A stretch of 64,000 bases of DNA, taken from assembly GCF_003387375.1 (NCBI RefSeq), contig NZ_QUNG01000005.1, forward strand, positions 124,001-188,000, written 5' to 3'. Every line of letters starts with the position of its first letter. Position 1 is the first letter of the stretch. Of the stretch, positions 20,297 through 29,263 are shown in pieces. Under the pieces are notes generated by a model. The model did no database searches and was not told where the DNA came from. It was given only the letters and a program-made list of their open reading frames with translations. A program made the position numbers and the translations under genes. This stretch comes from Marinomonas pollencensis. GTDB taxonomy: Bacteria; Pseudomonadota; Gammaproteobacteria; Pseudomonadales; Marinomonadaceae.

Positions 20297-21070
20297 ATGA
20301 AACCCAGCTACCATTTACCCCTTATTGCGTTGCTTGCCACACAAGCAGTCCAAGCAGCGGGTAATGATTCCCCCCCAGAAAAAAAGACAAACCCGCAAAA
20401 CAAAACACAAAAGCCATGGCAAGGGTCTGTGGAGTTAGGTGTCATCCTTACAACAGGTAACAGTGACACGACTAATATCAACTCTAAGTTCAATCTGGTT
20501 CAACAGCTAGAAACATGGCGTAACACTTATACCTTCACCTCGCTGTACGCCAATTCAGACGACACCACCACCGAAGAACAATATCGTGGCGCTATTCAAT
20601 CGGACTATATTTTTAACGACCACCAGTTCTGGTATATCCGTGGTGCTTACGATAAGAATTTGTTCTCTGGCTATGAATATCAAAGCTCGGCTTCAACGGG
20701 TTATGGTAATCGCTTTTGGCAAAAAGAAGACGGTTCATATTTAGAAGCCTCTGCCGGTGGTGGTTATCGGAGCAATAAGATTGATGAGGATAATACAACA
20801 GACGATTCTGAGCGAACGCCCATTGTGCGTTTTAGTGGCACCTATGAAAAACATTTATCCAAAACATCATTGTTTAAACAAGAATTAAATACTGAAATAG
20901 GAACAGAAAATGGCAGTTCAATTACTGAGTCAATTTCGTCATTACAGGCTAACGTTGTCGATAACTTAGCAATGAAGATTTCATACCGAGTGAAATATTC
21001 TTCAAATGTACCAGAAGATACTAAAAAAACAGATACTGAAACAACGGTCTCTATGCTGTATTCCTTCTAA
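20297..21070 (+). CDS. DUF481 (YdiY-like) outer-membrane protein, copy 2
   Basis: 257 residues. It is clearly paralogous to the gene 245 bases upstream: both contain TSGNS/TTGNS after the first strand, a 'STGYGNR' segment and near-identical C-terminal ends with TDTET before the final YSF. A signal peptide (residues 1-20) is followed by a low-complexity Lys/Pro/Asn linker missing from copy 1. The start codon follows AGGGAGAAG. Tandem duplication is the simplest origin. Confidence 0.85.
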   Translation: MKPSYHLPLIALLATQAVQAAGNDSPPEKKTNPQNKTQKPWQGSVELGVILTTGNSDTTNINSKFNLVQQLETWRNTYTFTSLYANSDDTTTEEQYRGAIQSDYIFNDHQFWYIRGAYDKNLFSGYEYQSSASTGYGNRFWQKEDGSYLEASAGGGYRSNKIDEDNTTDDSERTPIVRFSGTYEKHLSKTSLFKQELNTEIGTENGSSITESISSLQANVVDNLAMKISYRVKYSSNVPEDTKKTDTETTVSMLYSF

Positions 21071-21740
21071 AAATGCTCACTTCCCTAGACTAGAGTTTAT
21101 TTAAACATTCGTCTTTTCGAGTTTAGAAGTAGCCGATAGAAAAATCTAAAGGGGGTATAGTGTGCTCTTATGCTTACCGATGTAGCGCAAGCCCCCTTCT
21201 TAGCTGTCCATCAAAGTCGCTAGTGGTCACTTTATGATACTAATAAAAAGCTTATGAAAGTTACCCTGATGCAGAAAGAAGCAACTTGGCGACCTGGTTT
21301 TTATTCACTTTTCTGTAATATAAAAAACTTTTATTTCGCGCACCACCAAGAGACTAAAAGAGGTTATTTTCTCTATTATTAATAACCAAACTGTGCCCTC
21401 TCATTCTAGTGGTAAATAATACCATTCTATGTCCACCCCCCTCCTATAACATTTATCAATCAAGTTACAAAAATATATATTGAAAAATTCTTGTAATGAA
21501 TCACTACATTTCCAGACATTTCTAAACATTTCTCTCCCTATTGATAGATCGCCTGTGTGGTAAAGTTGCCATATACGTCAACCACCCGTAATGAATGTGA
21601 AATAGAATTTTTATTCGCTATTTTTTATGCAATAGAGGAAGGCTTTTCCTATAGTTAAAACAGGCTTATGGTGTGAAGTAGAAATGGCAACGAAAACGCA
21701 TAGTTCAGAATATTTAAGAATGCATTTAAGGAGAAAGGAA
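21071..21740. other. 670-base non-coding gap with a G5/C5 hairpin and a shared stem-loop motif
   Basis: Between the second DUF481 gene and ompA. AAGGGGG at 21149-21155 faces CCCCCTT at 21192-21198, which could fold as a hairpin. Inside lies TTATGCTTACCGA (21168-21180) with GCAAGC at 21187-21192, a motif also found at 47940-47966. The rest is AT-rich, probably the ompA promoter and a long leader. Confidence 0.4.
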
Positions 21741-22763
21741 ATGTCTTTAACATTAAAAAAACGCACTATTGTTGGTGGTATTATTGCCGCTTCATCCATC
21801 TCTACCGCAGCGCTTGCTGCACCAACAGAAGGTTTCACAATATCCCCTAGTATTGGCTATTACGATTTTGACAGCGACCGAGACACAGATAACGATACCG
21901 CCTACTCGCTCGGTCTAGGGTATCAATTCGATAACCCATGGGCGGTTGAATTTACCTACCTGAATGCAGACAGTGAAAAAGATGGTCAAGATGTCGGTGT
22001 AGACGAATACCGCCTTGATGGCCTATATCATTTTGCTGAGTTCTCCAATACTAGCATTACCCCTTATCTCGCAGCGGGTGTTGGTATCGCAGACTTTAGT
22101 GACGCATCCGACAGCACTAACACTTTCGTGAATGCCGGTGGTGGTCTGAAATACGCGATCAATAAAGCATTGTCGCTGCGCGCAGACTTCCGTCTTATCA
22201 AAGATGTAGAAGATAACCACTTGGATAATCTAACTTCTTTGGGGGTGACCTACACGTTTGGCACTTCTCATGATTCTTCAAGCAACGATGACTCAGATGC
22301 CTATATGCAACAAGAGCCTGCTCCTGTAGAGGCACAGCCTGAGCCCGTTGCAGAACCAATGCCAGAGCCCGTTGCAGAGCCAATGCCAGAGCCAGAACCT
22401 GTTGTGGTACCAGTGCATAAAGTTGATCTTGTGGTTCCCTTTGCCACTGACTCCGCAGAAGTTCAACAGCAATACTACCCAGAAATTCAAAAACTTGCGG
22501 ATTACCTAAAAGCGATGCCTAGTGCAACCGTTGTGATTGAAGGTTATACCGATGACCGTGGTGCTGCCAGCTACAACAAAGCACTTTCTGAAAGACGTGC
22601 CGCAGCGATTTCTGACGTGTTAATCAACACCTTCAATGTCTCTGCTAATCGCGTCTCTTCTATTGGTTACGGTGAAGAACGACCATTAATGGATAACGAT
22701 ACTGCAGCAAACCGCGAAGCGAACCGTCGAGTTGTGGCTGTCGTTTCAACCAACGAGGCCTAA
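21741..22763 (+). CDS. ompA: OmpA-type outer-membrane protein (barrel + peptidoglycan-binding domain)
   Basis: 340 residues. Signal peptide MSLTLKKRTIVGGIIAASS...ALA, then an N-terminal eight-strand barrel (residues ~25-175) and a Pro/Glu-rich linker with PEPVAEPMPEPVAEPMPEP (~200-230). The C-terminal OmpA domain carries GYTDDRGAASYNKALSERRAAA, including the Asp and Arg that hold peptidoglycan. It anchors the outer membrane to the wall. The ATG at 21741 has AAGGAG upstream; a longer frame from 21684 lacks one and would disrupt the signal peptide. Confidence 0.9.
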   Translation: MSLTLKKRTIVGGIIAASSISTAALAAPTEGFTISPSIGYYDFDSDRDTDNDTAYSLGLGYQFDNPWAVEFTYLNADSEKDGQDVGVDEYRLDGLYHFAEFSNTSITPYLAAGVGIADFSDASDSTNTFVNAGGGLKYAINKALSLRADFRLIKDVEDNHLDNLTSLGVTYTFGTSHDSSSNDDSDAYMQQEPAPVEAQPEPVAEPMPEPVAEPMPEPEPVVVPVHKVDLVVPFATDSAEVQQQYYPEIQKLADYLKAMPSATVVIEGYTDDRGAASYNKALSERRAAAISDVLINTFNVSANRVSSIGYGEERPLMDNDTAANREANRRVVAVVSTNEA

Positions 22764-22816
22764 GCCTTACAAGGTTGCCGCGTTACCAAAATAAACAGAT
22801 AGAAAACGTTTCTAGC

Positions 22817-22848
22817 GCCTCTGATGAGCAATCATCAGAGGCTTTTTT
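22817..22848 (+). terminator. Terminator of ompA
   Basis: Perfect arms GCCTCTGATGA and TCATCAGAGGC around a 4-base loop, followed by a T run. Confidence 0.9.
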
Positions 22849-23172
22849 ATGCCTTATTTTGGGCATCCAGTTAGACAGTCTACGAGTTATTAAGCCTCTA
22901 TAGTCCTTTATAAAAGCCACCAGCACTCTATTTCTAATGAAAATAGTCTGTAATAATCCGCTGTTTTATTTCACCCTTTCGACATAAAAACGACGCTCAA
23001 AAAAGAACCTATCCTAGTTTTCAGTCTAGTTAGTCAAGCCCATGTAATGATTCCGCCATGGCTCTATTTTGTCGCCCATTTCACGCTTTTTTCAAAGGCT
23101 TTTAAGTCGCTAAAAAGCGCGTATTGTGGGGGCTAGAACAACAAACACTAGATTCATTAGGAGATTTAAAAG

Positions 23173-23721
23173 ATGTCTATTTCATTGAAGAAGCGAACAC
23201 TTTTTAGCGGTGCAATATTGGCAACCTCCATGTCCACTATGGCGTATGCAGAGCAACCAAAAGAAGGCTTCACCGTGACCCCAAGCCTAGGTTACATTCA
23301 TACTGATTCGGATCGTCATCTTTCTAATGATACGACCTATTCCATCAGTGTCGGTTATCAGACTAAAACACCTTGGGCGGCAGAATTAACGTATTTGCAC
23401 TCTGATTTGAAACACCGCGGAAGCAGTGTCGATCTTGATCAATATCGTCTAGATGGCCTTTACTCACTAACGGAGTTCACCAATACCAAACTCACTCCCT
23501 ATCTAGCGGCTGGCATAGGTAATAACTACTACACCAACAATGCTTCGGCGACCGATAACGACACCTTTATTAATGCCGGTGGTGGCGTCAAATATGCGAT
23601 CAATCAAGACGTCTCGTTACGGGCAGATTTTCGTCTCACCAAAGACCTGACTAACACCAAATTCGACAACATCACTTCCATCGGAGTGCAATACAACTTT
23701 GGCAAGCCTGCGGCGCTATAG
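23173..23721 (+). CDS. OmpA-like barrel-only protein (paralogue of the upstream gene)
   Basis: 182 residues. The signal peptide and barrel parallel the OmpA gene upstream almost strand by strand: GFTVTPSLGY, YRLDGLYSLTEFTNTKLTPYLAAG, INAGGGVKYAIN and SLRADFRLTKD against their OmpA equivalents. It ends after the barrel with no linker or peptidoglycan domain. It is probably a duplicated, shortened porin-like barrel. The ATG has AGGAG at 8-base spacing. The 409-base gap before it contains the ompA terminator and promoter space. Confidence 0.85.
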   Translation: MSISLKKRTLFSGAILATSMSTMAYAEQPKEGFTVTPSLGYIHTDSDRHLSNDTTYSISVGYQTKTPWAAELTYLHSDLKHRGSSVDLDQYRLDGLYSLTEFTNTKLTPYLAAGIGNNYYTNNASATDNDTFINAGGGVKYAINQDVSLRADFRLTKDLTNTKFDNITSIGVQYNFGKPAAL

Positions 23722-23743
23722 TCACTGATAAGCTCAGCAACAA

Positions 23744-23775
23744 AAATGCCCAATCAATATCATTGGGCATTTCTG
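23744..23775. terminator. Bidirectional terminator after the barrel protein
   Basis: Arms AAATGCCCAAT and ATTGGGCATTT around a 7-base loop. The neighbouring flavoprotein converges on it, so it can serve both. Confidence 0.8.
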
Positions 23776-23801
23776 AGTAAAAGAGCGTAACCCCACAGTT
23801 C

Positions 23802-25037
23802 TTAGCTGGCTAAATAGCGGCTCACACCTTGCGCTGCTCGATGGCCTGTTGCAAAACAGGCGGTTAACAAATAGCCTCCGGTAGGTGCTTCCCAATCCAG
23901 CATTTCACCCGCACAAAATACACCGGGTAGCGCCTTTAGCATCAAATAATCATCAACACTGCTTTCACACACACCACCAGCGCTAGAGATGGCTTCCGCA
24001 ATGGGTTTTACCTGATGCAAACAAACAGGGATAGCTTTCAAACAACGCGCTAGCCCTTCCGGTGTTTGCCATGCGGACTTTTCATGAGTCTCATAAAGCA
24101 ACGCGGATTTAATACCGCTAACGCCTAGGGTACGCTTTAAATACTTACTGAAGGACTCTTTTGGCTTTGTCTTTTGCAGCTTGCGTACCAGTTGCTCTTC
24201 ACTAAAAGCCGGCAGTAAATCTATCAGTAAATGAGCCTTTCCAGTCTGCTTAATAGTGTCCCGCAGGTATTTTGAAAATGCGTATACAAGGCTGCCTTCC
24301 AAGCCATCCTTAGTCACAATACACTCACCTTTACGGGTGATAGACAAACCGTCCAACGAGGTAAAAGTAAACGCCATGTCCTTGAGAGGGCTACCAGAAA
24401 AATGACTTTTTAAATGCTCACTCCAATCACTATAAAAACCGCAGTTTGCACTTTCTAGTGGGGCAAGATTCACGCCTTGCTCGGCCAATACTTTGTGCCA
24501 GGCACCGTCAGACCCTAGTTTAGGCCAGCTAGCGCCGCCCATTGCCAAGATAATCGCATCGGCATTAACAGACACCCGCTCACCGTCATGGTCGAAAGTG
24601 GCGTGATTGGCGTTCAGTTCGATCATTTTATGGCGCATATGAAACTGCACTCCGGCATCTCGCAGACGCTTAAGCCAGTTGCGTAGTAACGGAGCGGCCT
24701 TCATATCACTTGGAAAAACCCGACCAGAGGTTCCTATAAAAGTTTCAATGCCAAGATCATGAATCCACTGGCGCAAAGCGTCTGCATCAAAATCACGAAT
24801 CGAGGTATCGAGCCATTGGGCTTTGTCATAATAACGTTGAATAAATGCATCAAAAGGTTCTGAATGTGTGATGTTCATCCCCCCTACGCCCGCCAGCAAA
24901 AATTTGCGACACGCACTGGGCTTAGCGTCATAAACATCGACTTGGAATCCCGCCGCGCAAAGACGCTCTGCCGCCATCAAGCCCGCAGGGCCTGCTCCAA
25001 TCACCATGACAGATTTCTGTTGCTGCACCAAGATCAC
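23802..25037 (-). CDS. NAD(P)/FAD-dependent oxidoreductase (TIGR03862/BaiN-RdsA-type flavoprotein)
   Basis: 411 residues. The N-terminal dinucleotide fold is MVIGAGPAGLMAAERL, followed by RKFLLAGVGGMNITHSEP (the family's conserved Gly-Gly-Asn loop) and GRVFPSDMKA. The C-terminus carries FCAGEMLDWEAPTGGYLL, the second FAD contact. Substrate is not known. The start is a GTG at 25037, with a second GTG at 25028 nearer to an AGGG; either is possible. The next 331 bases (25038-25368) hold no clear gene. Confidence 0.85.
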   Translation of the reverse strand: MILVQQQKSVMVIGAGPAGLMAAERLCAAGFQVDVYDAKPSACRKFLLAGVGGMNITHSEPFDAFIQRYYDKAQWLDTSIRDFDADALRQWIHDLGIETFIGTSGRVFPSDMKAAPLLRNWLKRLRDAGVQFHMRHKMIELNANHATFDHDGERVSVNADAIILAMGGASWPKLGSDGAWHKVLAEQGVNLAPLESANCGFYSDWSEHLKSHFSGSPLKDMAFTFTSLDGLSITRKGECIVTKDGLEGSLVYAFSKYLRDTIKQTGKAHLLIDLLPAFSEEQLVRKLQKTKPKESFSKYLKRTLGVSGIKSALLYETHEKSAWQTPEGLARCLKAIPVCLHQVKPIAEAISSAGGVCESSVDDYLMLKALPGVFCAGEMLDWEAPTGGYLLTACFATGHRAAQGVSRYLAS

Positions 25038-25368
25038 CCTAAAGCAAAAGAGCGCATGATAAAGAAAAACACGCAGCGCACCAATGCTTCATGAGAAAAG
25101 TTTTCACCAAAGCAGTGAATTAACGCCATGCACCAGCAGTCAGCAGATAAGATCGTTGAGCAGCACTTTTTGTGTGCAGTCACCAGAACTCATCACAGAA
25201 AATACCCTTGTATTTCAATTATTGCCTTTTTTAATAAAAAAAATAGCAGGCATTTCATTGCGTTAGCACCTTTACATTGCAAACAAAAAAACAGGCTCAC
25301 TTTTTGCAGATTGAAACAAACGTTGCAAGCAACATCTTTATGACTCGTCATATCAAGGAGAACAGTCG

Positions 25369-26361
25369 ATGAAAAAATTGAACCGCTTATCTATGATCGT
25401 CATGGCCCTCACCATGACCAGCAGCGCTTTCGCGGCTGACAAGGTAACGTTTCAGCTTGATTGGTTACCAGGAGGGGATAAAGCACCTGTTTATGTTGGC
25501 ATCCAAGAAGGCTTCTTTAGCGCGCTAGAGCTGGACGTCAAAATAGCCAGCGGGCGCGGCTCTACGGATGCGATCACCAAGCTTGCAACTGGGCAGTCTG
25601 ACGTTGGCAGCTCAGATATTGGCGCTTTGATGGCCGCCAGAGCCCAAGATAATGTGCCTGTCAGCGCCGTCATGTCATATTTTACAGAAGCCCCTCATGC
25701 TTTCTATGTGCTCGCTGATAGCGGTATAAACAGCATCAAAGACTTACAGGGCAAGAAAATTTCCACCTCGCCTTTTACCTCTTCAAATGCCTTTTTACCT
25801 CTGGTACTAAAACAAAATAATGTACCAGTAGATTCTGTGAAATTAAGTAAAGTCGACCCTGGCGCCCTTGGCCCTATGCTCATGGTAGGGAACACTCAGG
25901 CGATTATTGCTTGGGTCACAAACACCGCTTTATTTGAGCAACAAGCCGCGCAAACAGGCAAAAAAATCAAGGTTCTACCTTGGTCTGAAGGCGGCTTATC
26001 CCTCTATAGTTCGGCATTGTTAGCGTCTGATAAATTCTTAGCCTCACGCCCCGAGGTCGCGAAGCGTTTTATTAAAGCTTATGCACAGTCCGTTCAGTTT
26101 ACCTACCAACACCCAGACAAGGCAGGACAAGATCTACATAACATGGTACCCGAAGTTGATGCCGACATTGTCTCTGCACAAATCAGCAGTATTCATGACT
26201 TGGTTTTCAACAAAATCAGTCAACAGGATGGATTTGGCATGCTGACACCAACACGCATCGCGACCACATGGAAATATGTCGCGCAGGCCAATGACCTCAG
26301 ATTGGATTCACTCAACCCTGAGAGCGTCGTCAACCGGGCTTTTATCCCAAGCCACGAATAA
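25369..26361 (+). CDS. ABC transporter substrate-binding protein, NMT1/THI5-like
   Basis: 330 residues with a signal peptide ending in SSAFA-AD. QLDWLPGGDKAPVYVGIQEGFF is the hallmark of the NMT1/thiamine-pyrimidine/sulfonate family, followed by GSTDAITKLATGQSDVGSSD. It delivers a small aromatic or nucleobase-like ligand to the permease downstream. The ATG follows AAGGAG. It is the first gene of a four-gene operon that ends in a deaminase, which argues for a nucleobase-like ligand and against a sulfonate. Confidence 0.88.
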   Translation: MKKLNRLSMIVMALTMTSSAFAADKVTFQLDWLPGGDKAPVYVGIQEGFFSALELDVKIASGRGSTDAITKLATGQSDVGSSDIGALMAARAQDNVPVSAVMSYFTEAPHAFYVLADSGINSIKDLQGKKISTSPFTSSNAFLPLVLKQNNVPVDSVKLSKVDPGALGPMLMVGNTQAIIAWVTNTALFEQQAAQTGKKIKVLPWSEGGLSLYSSALLASDKFLASRPEVAKRFIKAYAQSVQFTYQHPDKAGQDLHNMVPEVDADIVSAQISSIHDLVFNKISQQDGFGMLTPTRIATTWKYVAQANDLRLDSLNPESVVNRAFIPSHE

Positions 26362-26389
26362 CCCACAATCAATTGAAGGGAAACAATGG

Positions 26390-27190
26390 ATGAGTGAATC
26401 AAGCGAAAACAACCACCAACAAGCCTACGTGAGCATGAAAAACTTCGGCCATCGCTATGGCCCAGACCCTCAAGCTCCGATAGCTGTGCAAGACATTAAC
26501 CTAGACATCCACCGCCATGAATTTGTTGCTGTGGTTGGGCCTTCTGGCTGTGGTAAATCGACCCTATTACGTATGGTATCTGGCTTGCTGATACCGAGTC
26601 ATGGTGAAGTCTCTGTGTTTAATCGAGCGGTAACAGAGCCCCGAGATGATGTGGGTATTGTGTTTCAAAAGCCAAATCTATTGCCTTGGCTGACGGTAAA
26701 AAAGAATGTGCTCTTCCCCCTAAAACACAAATATGGTCGAGTACGAGAAGAAGATAAAAAGCGCGCTGATGAGCTACTGAAAATGACCGGGCTCAGCGCC
26801 TTTTCCGACAAAATGCCAGATGAGCTATCGGGCGGTATGCAACAAAGAGTCGGCATAGTGCGAGCCTTATTACTCAACCCTGACATTCTGTTAATGGACG
26901 AGCCTTTCTCCGCTCTCGATGCCCTGACTAGAGAACAAATAGGTTTCGATCTGTTGGATATTTGGCGTGACCACCCCAAAACCGTACTGTTTATTACCCA
27001 CTCCATTACGGAGGCAGTGTTATTAGCCGATCGCATTCTCGTGATGAGCAAGCGACCTGGCACTGTGCTGGATTTAATCGAGGTCGACTTGCCCAGACCG
27101 CGAAACGCCGAAACCATTAACAGCGCACGTTTTTCCGAACTCACCAACATCATCCGAGGGCATATTTATGAACCAACCAGCCATGCCTAA
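26390..27190 (+). CDS. ABC transporter ATP-binding protein
   Basis: 266 residues. Walker A GPSGCGKST, Q-loop VFQKPNLLPW, signature LSGGMQQRVG and Walker B ILLMDEPFSALD, followed by a switch His in FITHSITEA, are all intact. It powers the permease encoded next. A longer frame overlaps the binding-protein gene, but the ATG at 26390 has AAGGG upstream and begins after that gene's stop. It overlaps the permease start by 23 bases. Confidence 0.9.
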   Translation: MSESSENNHQQAYVSMKNFGHRYGPDPQAPIAVQDINLDIHRHEFVAVVGPSGCGKSTLLRMVSGLLIPSHGEVSVFNRAVTEPRDDVGIVFQKPNLLPWLTVKKNVLFPLKHKYGRVREEDKKRADELLKMTGLSAFSDKMPDELSGGMQQRVGIVRALLLNPDILLMDEPFSALDALTREQIGFDLLDIWRDHPKTVLFITHSITEAVLLADRILVMSKRPGTVLDLIEVDLPRPRNAETINSARFSELTNIIRGHIYEPTSHA

Positions 27191-27971
27191 ACTCACTTAT
27201 CGCCAGTGGTTAAACAAGCAAGGGTGCCGCTTTGCACCGGCGCTCTTTTTTATTGCTCTACTCGTCTTCTGGGAGCTAATCTGCCGCTTGGGGAACGTAC
27301 CACAATATATATTGCCCTCTCCTTCTGCCATTGTAGAAGCCTTTTTTAACGTCGAATTCTCCCGCTGGATGACCCACTTATGGGCCACGCTACGAGTCGC
27401 GTTAATGGGCTTTGGATTATCTATCTTAATAAGCTTACCGCTGTCGATTGGCATGATCCGCTCAGAGCTATTAAACCGCACTCTCTATCCAGCCCTGATC
27501 GTGATTCAGTCAACTCCTGTGGTGGCCGTTGCGCCTTTAATCATTGTGTTAATGGGCACAGATGACCCATCTAGGGTGCTCATCACCTGTTTAATTACCT
27601 TCTTTCCGTTAGTGGTTTCAACCACCACAGGTATGTTGGAAACACCACCAGAATTGATCGAGCTAAGTCAATCGTTGCGCGCACCTCGCTATCGTGAAAC
27701 CTGGCAAATTCGTATTCCCTATGCGATTCCGCATATTTTCAGTGGCTTACGGGTGTCGATTACGCTGGCCATCATTGGCGCCGTGGTCGCGGAGTTTGTC
27801 GCGGCCGAGCAAGGACTGGGATACTTCATCCAATTTTCGACTTCCTTCTTTAAAATCCCACAGGCATTTGCGGGCTTAATCTTCCTGTCTGCCATCAGTT
27901 TATTACTCTTTAAGTCTGTGCAATGGCTGCAGCTTTGGCTCTTTCCATGGAGCCTGCCAAAGAAAAAATAA
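27168..27971 (+). CDS. ABC transporter permease (SsuC/TauC/ThiX type)
   Basis: 267 residues with six helices and the EAA-like loop before 'IPYAIPHIFSGLRVSITLAI', plus 'VAEFVAAEQGLGYFI'. It forms the membrane channel of the preceding ATPase and binding protein. The 23-base overlap with the ATPase suggests translational coupling. The family transports sulfonates, nitrate, taurine and pyrimidines; only context points to nucleobases here. Confidence 0.88.
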   Translation: MNQPAMPKLTYRQWLNKQGCRFAPALFFIALLVFWELICRLGNVPQYILPSPSAIVEAFFNVEFSRWMTHLWATLRVALMGFGLSILISLPLSIGMIRSELLNRTLYPALIVIQSTPVVAVAPLIIVLMGTDDPSRVLITCLITFFPLVVSTTTGMLETPPELIELSQSLRAPRYRETWQIRIPYAIPHIFSGLRVSITLAIIGAVVAEFVAAEQGLGYFIQFSTSFFKIPQAFAGLIFLSAISLLLFKSVQWLQLWLFPWSLPKKK

Positions 27972-27983
27972 TCAGGAGTAGCA

Positions 27984-28460
27984 ATGCAATTAAACACCCA
28001 GGATGAACAACATCTGCGACACAGTTTCAAACTCGCAGATGAGGCAAAAAAACAAGGTATTCATCCCTTTTCTGCGGTCTTAGTGGACGCAACTGGAAAG
28101 GTACTAATGGAGCAGGTAAACGGCTATCTACCGGATTTGGACATGACCGGCCATGCTGAGCGAATTATTATGACTCGTGCTAGCAAAGCGTACCGTCCAG
28201 ATTTTTTGAACCAATGCACCTTGTTTGTCTCCGCCGAACCTTGCGCCATGTGCGCTGGCGCAATTTACTGGGCAGGCGTCGGACGCGTGGTTTATGGCTT
28301 AAGTGAAGAGCGCTTAAAAGCGATGACTGGCAACCACCCAGAGAATCCAACACTCGCCCTACCTTGCCGTGCTGTTTTTGCATCCGGCCAAAGAAGCACA
28401 GAGGTAATCGGCCCAGTGTTAGAGGCCGAAGCCGCGGCGCTTCATGAGGGAGTCTGGTAG
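27984..28460 (+). CDS. Nucleoside/nucleobase deaminase (cytidine deaminase-like fold)
   Basis: 158 residues. Catalytic zinc motif GHAERI (His-Ala-Glu) near residue 56 and AEPCAMCAGAIYWAG (Cys-x-x-Cys) near 85-90 define the CDA superfamily and are spaced as in guanine deaminase GuaD and TadA. The gene starts 12 bases after the permease, so it belongs to the operon. By inference it deaminates the imported base (guanine, cytosine or an analogue). TadA itself is unlikely because the gene sits in a transport operon. Confidence 0.83.
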   Translation: MQLNTQDEQHLRHSFKLADEAKKQGIHPFSAVLVDATGKVLMEQVNGYLPDLDMTGHAERIIMTRASKAYRPDFLNQCTLFVSAEPCAMCAGAIYWAGVGRVVYGLSEERLKAMTGNHPENPTLALPCRAVFASGQRSTEVIGPVLEAEAAALHEGVW

Positions 28461-28468
28461 CTGGAGCA

Positions 28469-28502
28469 TAAAGCAAGCTGTCAAAACACAGCTTGCTTTA
28501 TA
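28469..28502 (+). terminator. Terminator of the ABC/deaminase operon
   Basis: Arms TAAAGCAAGCTGT and ACAGCTTGCTTTA around a 6-base loop. The convergent DUF502 gene ends only two bases beyond, so it may serve both. Confidence 0.8.
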
Positions 28503-28503
28503 G

Positions 28504-29094
28504 TCACACTCTCGGGGATTCTTTGCCTGATTGGATGCCTGCGGTTAGGGCTAAGCGCATCGCTTCTTCCACACCTATGTCCAACTCGGTTAAGCGATCA
28601 CGGGAAATGTATAACGTAATACCACCGATTTGATAGCTCAATGGGACATACACTCCGACCAGGTTTTGATCACCAAATAATCGCTCTCCGGTTTTCTCAC
28701 CGGTGATAAAACCAATGACCTGTGCGCCATTCCACTCTAATGACACTACGCTTTTCATTTCTTTCTTTTCTGACAGATTAAAGACCGTCATCATGTCTTT
28801 AAACGCCCCATAAATGGACTTTACCAACGGAATGCGTTCGAAAATATTTTGACTCAACTTCACTAAATAGCGAACGCCATACAGGTTGACCAACAAGCCA
28901 ATCAAAATCAAAGCACCCAGCGTAGCCAGTAAACCAAGACCTGGGAAGTATAAGGAATCAGGTAGAATCCAAGTAATCACCGGCTTGGCAATTTTCTCAC
29001 CGGTCGCCAACAGCCAATAAATCAAATAAACAGTAAGGCTGATCGGCAACACCGCCACCAGACCCTTTAATAATAAGGTAACTAATTTATTCAT
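28504..29094 (-). CDS. DUF502 integral membrane protein
   Basis: 196 residues. Two N-terminal hydrophobic helices (~5-27 and ~45-70) precede a soluble domain with FERIPLVKSIYGAFKDMM, typical of DUF502, and GVYVPLSYQIGGITLYISRDRL. Function is unknown. An upstream TTG at 29133 extends the frame, but the ATG at 29094 starts the conserved helix. The C-terminus is short and charged. Confidence 0.82.
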   Translation of the reverse strand: MNKLVTLLLKGLVAVLPISLTVYLIYWLLATGEKIAKPVITWILPDSLYFPGLGLLATLGALILIGLLVNLYGVRYLVKLSQNIFERIPLVKSIYGAFKDMMTVFNLSEKKEMKSVVSLEWNGAQVIGFITGEKTGERLFGDQNLVGVYVPLSYQIGGITLYISRDRLTELDIGVEEAMRLALTAGIQSGKESPRV

Positions 29095-29263
29095 CTTTAC
29101 ATCGTCTCTTAAGTTTACAACAGCATAACGCAAGCTTTATGCCATACCTATGACTCTCGCAATAGTTAACGAAAAGATTGCCGAAACATGATCGGGCTTA
29201 TACTCTTTTGCTAAATACCTTCTTATTTACTATCTCCATTTCATTACTCACTGGAATAACAAC

